Positions 1 through 7,559 of a stretch of DNA of 18,916 bases are shown here, piece by piece. The stretch covers positions 1 through 18,916 of the forward strand of contig JAUQYY010000100.1 of the NCBI GenBank assembly GCA_030587505.1. Reading direction: 5' to 3'. Made by a program: the position numbers and the translations under genes. The DNA comes from Candidatus Sigynarchaeota archaeon (lineage in GTDB: Archaea; Asgardarchaeota; Jordarchaeia; Jordarchaeales; Jordarchaeaceae). Every line of letters starts with the position of its first letter. Positions within the stretch are counted from its first letter, which is position 1. The notes beneath the pieces are model-generated. The model searched no databases. It had not been told where the DNA came from and saw nothing but the letters and a program-made list of their open reading frames with translations.

Positions 1-112
1 CAGCAGAAAATATCCCCAAACTTACTTTCGTATTACAGCTGGTGGTTTGGGTAGGAAGAAAAAATTCGTTCAAAAAATTTATCGCAAGGGAGGGGATGGA
101 ACATCTTTTGAC

Positions 113-649
113 CTAAGAGCTGCTGACGACTTTGCTCGTTTTCTGGTCGTGTTTTCTTACTTTGCTTATGAATGTGTTTAGCCAGTCGTTTATTGCAACG
201 TCTGCCGCCAATTCTCCGCACTTTATTTTGTTTATCACGTCTTCGAGAATCGAACCCGCAGCTTCTATGGTTTCCTCTCTCCCCTTGAGTATTCTCTCTC
301 TGTCCCCGCCGTCAAGGTCCAGTAGGTAAAAATCGTGGAGCGCCGATATTCTTCCCCGCAGATTTATTGCCGAGAGCCTGGCGAAATGTTCATCGTTGAG
401 TACAACCAGCACAGCGGTCTTCTCTGAAACCCTCATTAGAAAACTGTTTTTGTTGTGTATGCTGTCTCCCTCGTTCATCTCCGAGATGGGAAACTTGAGG
501 TAGTACTCAATGTACTCTTTCGGAACATCACCTTTCACTCCGATTACGGAGTTATCCACGCTTAGTATGGCTATGCCCCTGGAGCTCCAATTACCCTTGT
601 TTCTTTCCACATCATCCAGCAATTTCTCCACAAGCTGACTCTTCAGCAT
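113..649 (-). CDS. Unrecognised soluble protein, possibly roadblock/longin-like
   Basis: A 178-residue protein with no membrane segment or signal peptide. The start is well supported: an ATG preceded at good spacing by the purine-rich sequence GAGGGAGAA. Residues about 20-35 and 75-110 look like beta strands next to helices (for example TAVLVVLNDEHFA and LRGRISALHDFYLLDLDGG). This pattern faintly resembles small regulatory folds of the roadblock/longin type. The second half is mostly helical and charged. I do not recognise a family with confidence and infer no function. It is followed on the same strand by non-coding DNA to the window edge and preceded by the decayed insertion sequence, so no operon partner is visible. 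Confidence 0.6.
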   Translation of the reverse strand: MLKSQLVEKLLDDVERNKGNWSSRGIAILSVDNSVIGVKGDVPKEYIEYYLKFPISEMNEGDSIHNKNSFLMRVSEKTAVLVVLNDEHFARLSAINLRGRISALHDFYLLDLDGGDRERILKGREETIEAAGSILEDVINKIKCGELAADVAINDWLNTFISKVRKHDQKTSKVVSSS

Positions 650-866
650 GGTTCTCCCTCGTATTTTCTACACGATTTGAGTGGAGACGTATTGTGCGAA
701 CTCCCGAATCCGCTAGTGGGCTCCAGTGGATTGTTTGCTTTGCTGGTGAGACTCGTACTCCGGGTGAGCCGGACTAGCGCCGGAGTTCCAAGCAATGTAT
801 CCTGCTTAGCATGTTTTTCTGAGCTTTTCTTAAAAACCCTGCTTTTTTCGGAGGGAGATTAAACTA

Positions 867-913
867 AGAACCCCCTTTCCGACATCCTCTCACGCTGAAG
901 CGTGTGGGGTTCT
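867..913. repeat. Right-end palindrome of the decayed IS
   Basis: Nested inverted repeats: AGAACCCC (867-874) pairs with GGGGTTCT (906-913), and inside it CACGC (891-895) pairs with GCGTG (900-904) around the loop TGAA. The inner hairpin overlaps the tnpB stop. The core GCTGAAGCGTGTGGGG resembles GTTGAAGCATGTGGGA at the left end of the second IS in this window. Confidence 0.6.
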
Positions 914-2079
914 CGGTTGCACTTTGACAACCGATGGGTGTGCCACCACCCAGTTATCCCTACCATAAGGCTTGGGAATATCGGCGATGCTGGCTACGGC
1001 GTTAACATCCGCATTCATTGCTTTGTTGCGGGTCTTGCAGATGTATAGCCCTCTGTACCTCCTTCCGTTTTTGTGTCTTTCACCACACAGACTGCAAGTT
1101 ACAGAGGTGTACGCTTCATTTCTTGTTACAACCTTAATTCCACAGTTCTCTGCTGTTGTTTTTATTCTTTCTACTAGGTAGCGATGACTCCAGAAGTTAC
1201 GAACCATCGAGTTGGTCCTTTCCCCTTTGAGTTGTTTTCTCTGATGTTAGTTAAGTCTCCTACAACAATCTCCGAAACACCCTTCTCGTAACAGTCTTTT
1301 ACGAATCTGTGTACAATGGTGTTTACCGCGTGTCTAAACCTTCTCTTACGCTTGCGACTGAGTTTTCTCAATCGTTTGGAAGTGTGTTTACCGTTTACTT
1401 CCTTCAGCACAGACTGATGTTCAGCTATGCTTTTAGACTAATACCACTAATCCGCTAACAGTGTCTTTCCAGAATAGATCGTTGCTTGTTTATCTTCCTC
1501 AATCAACGCTGTTACTAGATTCACAACTCCTAAGTCGCAGTATGCCCTCTTATCTCCGATTGGTTGATGCAGAGGCTTAACCTCTACAGGCTGGAAGGCG
1601 TACCATGACCCCCCTCGGCTCATCGTATATTATCTCTAAGCGTCCCTGTTTTCCTTTCCACCTGTTCTCACCCTTCCATCTTATTTTCAACCCAAATGGT
1701 AGCTTTAACACGCCACCTCCCAACTCGTAACAATCATTTCTAATGAGAATTCTTAACACCCTCCTCCCTGTCCTGCGGTCTCTCCAGTATCCTGGTGGTC
1801 GTATGTGGTTAACACGTGGAGGAAGCTTACCCCTCCGCTTTAGTTTTAACAGAGCAAAATAAGACTTCCAAGCTTCGTTGTTCTTTTTTATGATCTGCTG
1901 GGCTGTTGCTGAACCCCCCAACCGCTTGTACCTGCTGTACTCCTCATCGGTGCTCCAGTCCATTTCTCCACCAAAGAACGACTGCCTTCTCTCGTAGTTT
2001 ATCTCAGTCCATAACCGAGAACAATTATCAGCCAACTCGAAAAGTTTTCTCTCTTGCTCCTTTGTTATTGTAGCAATCC
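890..2079 (-). pseudogene. tnpB: Degenerate RNA-guided nuclease TnpB
   Basis: The reading frame can be followed in pieces from about 2079 (ATITKEQERKLF) to the stop at 890-892. The N-terminal piece (open 1577-2035) runs to the sequence DEPRG and then shifts frame near 1607-1612 in a run of six G; dropping one G gives PRGSWYAFQPVEVKP. The RuvC-I segment follows (YCDLGVVNLVT), then two in-frame TAG codons (LLAD*WY*SKSIAE). The RuvC-II segment reads IVVGDLTNIREN. A second frameshift lies near 1212-1228. The C-terminal zinc ribbon (CSLCG...CKTRN) has lost its fourth cysteine to arginine, and the RuvC-III segment NADVNA is kept. These lesions together make it inactive as written. Confidence 0.8.
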
Positions 2080-2116
2080 ATATCCCATCGAGTATTATAA
2101 TGAGTAATGAATAGAA

Positions 2117-2156
2117 GGGGTTCCCAAAGGGTCATTCACGCTAAGGTGGGGAACCC
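2117..2156. repeat. Left-end palindrome of the decayed IS
   Basis: GGGGTTCCC (2117-2125) is a perfect 9-base inverted repeat of GGGAACCCC (2148-2156). The intervening TCACGCTAAGGTGGGG echoes the right-end core TCACGCTGAAGCGTGTGGGG, which supports its assignment as the other end of the same element. Confidence 0.5.
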
Positions 2157-2260
2157 CGGCTTAAGCTGGATTCGGTGTGCTGGTTATTGCAAGTGCACAG
2201 CGGAGTGTGAACTGGTAACGCTCTAGGGCTTTGTCTCTGGTGCGTGGGATTTTAGCCTTT

Positions 2261-2941
2261 TTAGTGTGCCGCCCCTATGAGGAGAGAGATCGCTGCGGTT
2301 ACTACTCCAGCTAGAACCATTCGCAGACCCGCTTTGATTATGTTTTTTCTTGCTGTTCTTCCGAGAAAAACTCCGAGGACAAACAGTACACCTAGGGCGA
2401 TGGCCGTTGCGCTGATGGTGATTGAGGATGTGGGATTAGCCAGAGGGTAGGTTCGGTAAACTATTATTGCCAGCATATGCAGTAATTCGTTGCTCATGAG
2501 CATTGACGGGAGAGGGTCTGCGAAGAAGAAGGGAATTAGAGGCAGGATTCCCGCGGGGATTGGGGAAACGCCGTGCACAAATGAGGTCCATGTGACCGCA
2601 AAGTTTGCAGCCTCTTGGTTTACTGAGCCGTCAAGGTTTCGGAGCAGAGCATGCTCCATCTGACAAATCTCCAAGCTTCTCTCAGCACTCTCGGCTTCCC
2701 AAGCACCCCAAGCACTGGACAAACCCAGGGCGGCTGACGCGGCGACACCCGAAGTAAAGATTATTTTTGGGTTTATTATCTCGCCGCTGAAGTAGTATCC
2801 AAGGATCATTCCCAGTATTGTCAGCACACCATCAAAGGCACCGATGACTAAGTATCGTCTGGCTAATGACCAGGCGTTGGTCATTCTGGCGTATTTTCTA
2901 AAACGATTCAACCTTTCCCTAAAACCAGAGGGTAAGTTCAA
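2261..2941 (-). CDS. VIT/CCC1-family (DUF125) iron/manganese transporter
   Basis: A 226-residue integral membrane protein. The segment YLVIGAFDGVLTILGMILG (about residues 30-48) matches the first helix of the vacuolar iron transporter/CCC1 family, whose hallmark is an Asp-Gly in that helix. Further hydrophobic segments lie near residues 57-75, 125-145, 150-162, 173-193 and 203-223, giving about five helices as in the family. A charged stretch rich in Glu (EAESAERSLEICQMEH, near 82-97) corresponds to the cytosolic metal-binding loop. Family members export Fe2+ or Mn2+ from the cytoplasm; the metal here is unknown. The listed start is a TTG just after AGGAG. An ATG at residue 20 is an alternative. 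Flanking spaces of about 66 bases and more suggest its own transcript. Confidence 0.75.
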   Translation of the reverse strand: MNLPSGFRERLNRFRKYARMTNAWSLARRYLVIGAFDGVLTILGMILGYYFSGEIINPKIIFTSGVAASAALGLSSAWGAWEAESAERSLEICQMEHALLRNLDGSVNQEAANFAVTWTSFVHGVSPIPAGILPLIPFFFADPLPSMLMSNELLHMLAIIVYRTYPLANPTSSITISATAIALGVLFVLGVFLGRTARKNIIKAGLRMVLAGVVTAAISLLIGAAH

Positions 2942-3007
2942 TTCTCCTAGCCACCAAACCTCATCGAAAGGAAAACTGCCTTCTCCATTGTTTGTACGTT
3001 ATAATAT

Positions 3008-3706
3008 TTAGAGTGAAAAACGATTAAAAGTTTCCCCCGAACGGGACTTAAATGCACTGAGGAGAATCAGGCCAAAAGAGCCGGATACGCAGCCGAGAAC
3101 CAGCAAAACCAAGATGCCGAACCAGTCGAGAGTGTAACCTACGCGGACAGCCTCGCTCTGAAGAAACAGGCTGAAAATGGAAACACTCAACCCGATTAGC
3201 AGAGAGTCGGGAAACAGTTTCCTTTCACCACTCCACGAGTAATACAACAGTGCTGCCACTAACCCGGTCACAGATGTGGCAATTACAGCATATGTGAGAT
3301 CGAGAAGGTGATTATATCCATAGATGATAACCTGGGAGTAGTCAACGCCAACGATTCTTGAAACAACATAAGGTCTAAAGCCAGCCAGCAGCGCTAACAA
3401 AAAAAGGCTGAAGCCCGCAGCAACAAAAATAAAAGTTAAACCTCTCTTGGGAGACGGGTCATCTTCAAACTCTAATTTTTCACTCGTTTCATTCGCTTCG
3501 TTAGACTTTAAATCCTCTCCGGTCTCGTCCACAGGCTTTTTGTTCCTCAATCTGGGTTCACCCTGCGAAGTATAAAAGTGACGATTGGCTGCCGTCCCAA
3601 AATCGAAAACCCTACCCGAATCTGTTTCAATCCACTCGAGAACTCCAGCTTCACACGCTACGCAATCCGATTTGCGGCAAACGTCCAGGCAGCCAGCGCC
3701 AACCAA
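3008..3706 (-). CDS. Unrecognised membrane protein with N-terminal cysteine cluster and four helices
   Basis: A 232-residue protein. Cysteines at positions 6, 10, 15 and 18 (CLDVCRKSDCVAC) suggest a small metal-binding or disulfide element. Residues about 55-88 are acidic and low in hydrophobics, like a linker. Four hydrophobic helices follow near 90-110, 134-157, 168-183 and 194-219. The listed start is a TTG without a clear ribosome site. The same frame stays open upstream to about 3784, where an in-frame TGA separates it from an ATG-led segment at 3785-3823 (MSIKLRFFTSES, then TGA). The natural start may therefore be missing or the gene may carry a nonsense mutation. I know of no family for it. 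Confidence 0.55.
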   Translation of the reverse strand: MVGAGCLDVCRKSDCVACEAGVLEWIETDSGRVFDFGTAANRHFYTSQGEPRLRNKKPVDETGEDLKSNEANETSEKLEFEDDPSPKRGLTFIFVAAGFSLFLLALLAGFRPYVVSRIVGVDYSQVIIYGYNHLLDLTYAVIATSVTGLVAALLYYSWSGERKLFPDSLLIGLSVSIFSLFLQSEAVRVGYTLDWFGILVLLVLGCVSGSFGLILLSAFKSRSGETFNRFSL

Positions 3707-4052
3707 ACGCCGCTCTCGAGAGTGTACCGGCGCTTCATACAGTACATCCGTACTCCAGAGAAGTTTACACTTAAACTCTACTCAGCTCTCCGAAGTGAAG
3801 AAGCGCAACTTAATGGACATAACATCTTGGTTTAGGAAACGCTCCTTATCTTTTTGGAATACCCGCCAACGAGCATGGGGTCCGCATATTATTGACGTTT
3901 TCCTCTTTTGTGTTCTAAACCCGTAGGGTTTGAGTCGCTTTCCCTTGCCTCAAAGGAATTAAGAAAAGCCAAAGCAGGAGTTTATTGGTTAGGCGGTTCG
4001 CTGTATCGGTGCTGGAGCTAAGGCGTCTTCTCCGGTTTTGATATTTTGGATT
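3707..4052. other. Intergenic stretch, no convincing gene
   Basis: No supported coding sequence. It includes the open but start-less upstream extension of the four-helix membrane protein (to about 3823, interrupted by one TGA). It also holds a small perfect hairpin, AAACCC-GTA-GGGTTT at 3917-3931, of unknown role. Short plus-strand reading frames here are antisense to the membrane-protein gene and look spurious. Confidence 0.5.
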
Positions 4053-4319
4053 TTATGCTTCTCCTTCTTCTGCGTAGAATTCGAGCGCCTGTCGTCTTAG
4101 TTCTTCTCGTTCATCCTCGTCGATTTCGAACCTTCTTGAGGCCTCTTCTTCGAGCACTACCGTTTTGTCCTTTGGTGTGTGCGGTATTTTTACCACTAGC
4201 CGGTACTTCTTGGCGTCGGTTGCCTCTGTCTTGTAGCCACACTTCCTGCACACTAGTAGGCTTTTTCCGTTTTCCCTTTTGGGCATCAGGAGGGTTCCAT
4301 CCTTGGGACAGAATGACAT
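4053..4319 (-). CDS. TFS/RpoM-like N-terminal zinc-ribbon protein, single domain
   Basis: An 88-residue protein whose first 30 residues (FCPKDGTLLMPK, then LVCRKCGYK) match the N-terminal zinc ribbon shared by archaeal transcription factor S and the RNA polymerase Rpb9 subunit. Full-length TFS has a second, C-terminal ribbon with an Asp-Glu pair that stimulates transcript cleavage. That domain is absent here and is replaced by an acidic helix (IDEDEREELRRQALEFYAEE, residues 66-85). In the first knuckle the expected second cysteine is Asp7, leaving Cys4, Cys24 and Cys27. The start is firm: an ATG preceded by the ribosome site GGGGTGG. A polymerase-associated role is inferred from the ribbon alone. 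Confidence 0.7.
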   Translation of the reverse strand: MSFCPKDGTLLMPKRENGKSLLVCRKCGYKTEATDAKKYRLVVKIPHTPKDKTVVLEEEASRRFEIDEDEREELRRQALEFYAEEGEA

Positions 4320-4803
4320 TTTTTTCCACCCCTTTTTTAACTCCTACTTTTTAGAGATTTTCATTTTTGTGTTCGCTAAATTACCCCACTTACCCATATT
4401 TACGTTTTTCTAAGCCATCAAGACGGAAAAAAACACTGTTCTACTTTGCAAATTTTTACATATTTGTGTGGAAAAACGCAAAAAACATGGTATAGTTATA
4501 GAAAATAAATGTCATTAATTAAAAATTATTAAAAGTAAATCATCCGAACGAGCCTTGTTCCTAATTCTCAAAAAACTGCCGCTCACCGAAAGCTCGAAGG
4601 GGAGGAAACGCCTGACTGAACAAAGCACATCTAAAACGTTTTTCGACGCTCTCAGGAAAGACAGTCCATTAAGACAACCTCTTTTTGACCGAAAAGATTA
4701 TTTTTAGATTCATAGCTACTATTTGTTGTTAAATTTTTGTAAAGGAGAAGACTCTGGAAGATGATTGAGCCCCCCATAAAGGTACCAAGGGAGATGCACC
4801 GGC
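4320..4803. other. AT-rich divergent intergenic region
   Basis: It separates the minus-strand zinc-ribbon gene from the plus-strand transporter pair and presumably carries promoters for both. It is rich in A/T runs. A BRE/TATA-like box lies at 4689-4705 and a strong ribosome-site-like AAAGGAG at 4741-4747. An ATG at 4761 sits behind that ribosome site, but its frame is not the transporter frame and closes after some 40 codons. No RNA gene was recognised. Confidence 0.5.
4689..4705 (+). promoter_or_regulatory. Putative BRE/TATA promoter of the MgtE-like pair
   Basis: CCGAAAAGATTATTTTTAG resembles an archaeal purine-rich BRE followed by an A/T-rich TATA box, placed about 40 bases before AAAGGAG. 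The first 12 bases, CCGAAAAGATTA, recur exactly upstream of ilvE at 6033-6044. Confidence 0.45.
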
Positions 4804-5394
4804 TTGCTGTTGGATACCAAGCTACTGTGCAAGATAATCCAAGAATCCTTGCCGTTTTTCATTCTCGTCACAGTGGGGGAGCTCGGAGCCGGAGTCGTTC
4901 TGAGCAATGTTGAAGACATATACGCGTTGGTTCCTGGCTTACTCACCATAATCCCAGCGGTACTCGATATGAGGGGATGTATAAGTTCGGCGCTTGCTTC
5001 CCGTATTGGAACCGGGACGCACCTTGGATTTATAAGCTGGGACCTAGGGTTCAACGATGAACTCAAAAACAATATCTACGCAGCCCTGCTTATGAGTGTG
5101 CTTCTCTCAGCGGTTTTGGGCGCCTTGGGATACTTCGTGTCGGTCATTTTGAATGTGCAGGGCGTCAGTTTTGTACAACTCTTACTGGTATCGCTTATTG
5201 CCGGTGCGGTTGCGGGGTTTATGCAGGCGGGAATCACGGTTTTTATCTCTCTTTACGCCGCCAAGAGGGGTATAGATCCGGATAACGTAACGATTCCCAT
5301 CGTCGCCACTCTGGGTGATGTGATTAGTGTACTTTGCATTTTTTTGGCGGTAAGGGTTGTTGACATTTTACTGGTTTACGTAGGGGGAATATGA
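4804..5394 (+). CDS. MgtE/SLC41-type cation transporter, first half-protein
   Basis: A 196-residue membrane protein equal to one MgtE integral-membrane domain (about five helices). It has the family signatures: PGLLTIIPAVLDMRG-SSALASRIG near residues 44-68 and GIDPDNVTIPIVATLGD at 156-172, where acidic residues (Asp158, Asp160, Asp172) line the ion path in MgtE relatives. The cytosolic N and CBS regulatory domains of bacterial MgtE are absent, as in archaeal and SLC41-like forms. The frame allows no ATG. TTG at 4804 behind GGGAG is the most likely start and fits the expected length. It touches the next gene without a gap (TGA then ATG), which implies coupled synthesis of two partners. Likely substrate Mg2+ or another divalent cation, by family. 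Confidence 0.8.
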   Translation: MLLDTKLLCKIIQESLPFFILVTVGELGAGVVLSNVEDIYALVPGLLTIIPAVLDMRGCISSALASRIGTGTHLGFISWDLGFNDELKNNIYAALLMSVLLSAVLGALGYFVSVILNVQGVSFVQLLLVSLIAGAVAGFMQAGITVFISLYAAKRGIDPDNVTIPIVATLGDVISVLCIFLAVRVVDILLVYVGGI

Positions 5395-5964
5395 ATGGCG
5401 TACTACACGGTTAGAAAAATCCTGAAGGAAAGTCTACCGGTGCTCCTAGTTGTGATCGCCTTGGCATCCATATTTTCGGGGCAGGTTTTACAGCATAATG
5501 AGAGAGTTCTTTCCATTTTTCCAGCCTTTCTGATAGCTATTCCAGCATTCATAAACCTGGCTGGGGATTTAGCCTCCGTCCTCGCCGCGAGGCTAACAAC
5601 CGCCATGTACACCGGTATGATGGATGCAAGATTTCACTTCTCGGAGGTTTTAAACACTAATTACATAGCGACCCTCATCATAGGGATTATCGGATTCTCC
5701 TTTCTGGGCGTCGCCGCCAGCTTTCTCGCAAGCGTAATATTCAAGATATCACTACAGTCTAACCCCATCCTGATTTTCATAGTAATCCTCGTTTCCGGAT
5801 TAGTGACAACGGGGCTCATGTTCATCATCGGAATCGTGGTTGCGATTTTTTCTTTCAGAAGGGGATGGGACCCCGATAATATTACAACCCCGATAATTAC
5901 AACGATAGCCGACGCGGTAGGCATCGTTACGCTGTTTTTCATGGTATCCTTGATACTCCTCTAA
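5395..5964 (+). CDS. MgtE/SLC41-type cation transporter, second half-protein
   Basis: A 189-residue paralogue of the preceding protein with the same plan. The start KILKESLPVLL parallels KIIQESLPFFI in the partner. INLAGDLASVLAARL (53-67) and GWDPDNITTPIITTIAD (157-173) match the family signatures. About five helices are visible. SLC41-type transporters contain two such domains in one chain. Here they are separate genes joined head to tail, so a heterodimer is the natural inference. The ATG follows the first gene's TGA directly. No regulatory domain is present. Confidence 0.8.
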   Translation: MAYYTVRKILKESLPVLLVVIALASIFSGQVLQHNERVLSIFPAFLIAIPAFINLAGDLASVLAARLTTAMYTGMMDARFHFSEVLNTNYIATLIIGIIGFSFLGVAASFLASVIFKISLQSNPILIFIVILVSGLVTTGLMFIIGIVVAIFSFRRGWDPDNITTPIITTIADAVGIVTLFFMVSLILL

Positions 5965-6032
5965 AAATATTATTACCCCGAATCAACAACAGTTTTTCGA
6001 CCCAATCTTTCGGAGTGGTTAACCCGGTTTGC

Positions 6033-6050
6033 CCGAAAAGATTAAAAATT
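6033..6050 (+). promoter_or_regulatory. Putative BRE/TATA promoter of ilvE
   Basis: CCGAAAAGATTAAAAATT lies about 25-30 bases before the ATG at 6073. That spacing puts transcription start at or next to the start codon (a leaderless message), consistent with the absence of a clear ribosome site. The element shares CCGAAAAGATTA with the box upstream of the MgtE-like genes. Confidence 0.5.
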
Positions 6051-6072
6051 TTAACTCTAAAAGGGTCAAAGA

Positions 6073-6420
6073 ATGGTGAAGCAAATGTCAATGGAAGAGA
6101 GAGCGGAGTATTGCTGGATGGACGGCGAGTTCGTGAAGTGGGAAGACGCACGAGTCCACATCAAGACACACGCCCTCCATTACGGCAGTGGAGTTTTTGA
6201 AGGGATTCGCGGATACGAGACCAAGGAAGGAAACGTCTACATATTCAGGCTAAGGGAGCATATCGACCGATTGTTCTTCTCAGCCAAGATTTACAAGATG
6301 GAAATCCCCTACACCAGGGAAGAGATTTCAGACGCCATAGTTGAACTAATCAGAAAGAATAACCTGAGGGAAACCGTTTACGTCCGCCCAATAGTTTTTA
6401 GAGGTTACGGTTCCTTGGGC
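6073..6420 (+). pseudogene. ilvE: Branched-chain aminotransferase IlvE, 5' part (split by an IS)
   Basis: The first 116 residues of a class IV PLP aminotransferase that transfers the amino group between Glu and Leu/Ile/Val. The family features are visible: WMDGEFV near the start, HYGSGVFEGIRGY (36-48) and VYVRPIVFRGYGSLG (102-116). After Gly116 the family sequence stops and IS sequence begins. The split frame runs on only to a stop near 6493. Residues 117-314 resume at 8046. The start is taken as ATG 6073, which suits a leaderless message; ATG at 6085 or 6091 is possible. As it stands the gene would give a truncated, PLP-less protein. Confidence 0.85.
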
Positions 6421-7559
6421 CGTGAGCTGCCCACGGCTATAAGCCTGTGGGCTTCCTGCTTCAATGATGAGGCTTGCTGGTATCTCTACCAGTAGAGGCT
6501 TCATCTCGGCAGGCGAATCAGGGCTGCTCCATCCCCTCATCAGTATTCTATTCGCGGATATCCAATCCCTATAGGGATTTTCATAGGTTAGCCCTTCGGA
6601 AGTTCCTCTCGGGTTTACCTTCACCACCCGAACACCAGCGCTTTCAGCCTTACATTCGAGCAGTTGAAAGAACTTCCCCCAAGAGGCGTCAAGTATCTTC
6701 TGGGCTAGGTTACGGTTTCTAACCATGTTTTGGATAGGTAAGTCTTCAACACATATAACATCGTAGTTGTTCACGTAGAACCTTGAGAGTTTGTGAAGGA
6801 AGTCGTTTCTCTGGTTTACGAGTTTTTCATAAACTTTAGCGATCTTTATCCTCTGCTTTTCATGGTTCCCTGATCCTTTCTTCTTCTTTGAAAGCCAATG
6901 TTGCAGAACCTTTATCCTTTCTAAGGTCTTTTGGTAGAACTTTGGGTTCTCAATCTGCCTTCCGTCGCTGTCGGTGAGGAAACAGTTTAAACCAACATCT
7001 ATGCCTATGACTTTTTTAGGCTTTCTCCCAACCACTTTGCCTTCTTTCTCAACGCATACATGGGCGAACCACTTTCCTGAGCTGTGCTTCTTAATGATAA
7101 CTTGCTTTATTTTTCCTTCAACTTCTCTATGTACTCTTATTGGTATGTCGCCTATTTTCGATAAGTGTAAGAGGTCAAGTCTTTTTCCAGTTTTTGTGAG
7201 CTTGAATCCGCTCTGATTGTAGACGAACGTTTTACACCAGCCCTTACCCTTGAACCTTAGCCTTCCAACTTTCTTTCCATTTTTCTTCAGTTGCGATAAG
7301 CCTTCAGGTTAGAGTAGAGCTGGTAGAGAACCATCTGCAACACTTTTGAGTAAACCTTGTTCAACTCCGGTTTTTCGACCTTCAGCTTCGGCAATTTAGC
7401 CTGAAGCCCAAGCCTGCTTGGGGTCTTCGCCTTTCCATTAAGTTGAGCCAAGAAGTAGTTGTAGGTCTGCCTGCAAAGCTCCAAGGTTTCCAGTAGCCTC
7501 TCTTCCTGCTCACGCTTTGGGTAGAGTCTGAACTTGTAGGTTAGCTGGACTTTCTGCAT
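6346..7559 (-). pseudogene. tnpB: TnpB nuclease of the ilvE element, frameshifted and without zinc ribbon
   Basis: The N-terminal piece (7287-7559) begins MQKVQLTYKFRLYPKREQE, typical of TnpB, and ends prematurely at LKAYRN. One extra T near 7298-7299 would give LKALSQLKKNGKKVGRLRF and continue into the main frame. The catalytic segments then follow: GIDVGLNCF (RuvC-I Asp), VICVEDLPI (RuvC-II Glu) and YRDWISANR (RuvC-III Asp). The four-cysteine ribbon normally found between NPRGTS and RuvC-III is missing; the sequence runs NPRGTSEGLTYENPYRDW. No stop occurs inside the element, so the frame passes the right end into antisense ilvE and ends at 6346. It abuts the tnpA stop. Likely inactive as sequenced, unless the frameshift is an error. 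Confidence 0.8.
6430..6451. repeat. Right-end hairpin of the ilvE IS element
   Basis: CCCACGGC pairs with GCC-TGTGGG around the loop TATAA with a single bulge. It sits 9 bases from the inferred end. Such subterminal imperfect hairpins are the TnpA recognition structures of IS200/IS605 elements. Confidence 0.7.

Larger units (their letters stand above)
867..2157 (-). mobile_element. Decayed TnpB-only IS200/IS605-type insertion sequence (IS1341-like)
   Basis: A degenerate tnpB fills most of the interval and no tnpA reading frame is present, as in IS1341-type elements. Both ends carry related imperfect palindromes. At the right end (867-913) AGAACCCC pairs with GGGGTTCT around a CACGC/GCGTG stem. 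At the left end (2117-2156) GGGGTTCCC pairs with GGGAACCCC. Both contain a CACGCT-AAG-G-GTGGGG-like core. The right-end hairpin overlaps the tnpB stop codon, as expected where the 3' end of such elements encodes the guide (omega) RNA. Exact ends are inferred from the palindromes and may be off by several bases. Confidence 0.6.

Noticed and set aside
1..180. Plus-strand open frame entering at the window edge (SRKYPQTYFRITAGG and onward)
   Set aside because: Its second half is antisense to the well-supported gene at 113-649; likely chance, though the first 110 bases have no other explanation.
677..862. A 61-residue plus-strand reading frame between the first gene and the decayed IS
   Set aside because: No ribosome site, no recognisable content, short.
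3578..3926. Two overlapping plus-strand reading frames
   Set aside because: Antisense to the membrane-protein gene and its upstream extension; no family features.
4761..4880. ATG behind a strong ribosome site upstream of the first MgtE-like gene, as the true start
   Set aside because: It is out of frame with the transporter, and no simple single-base change at the C run joins the two frames; the TTG at 4804 fits family length.
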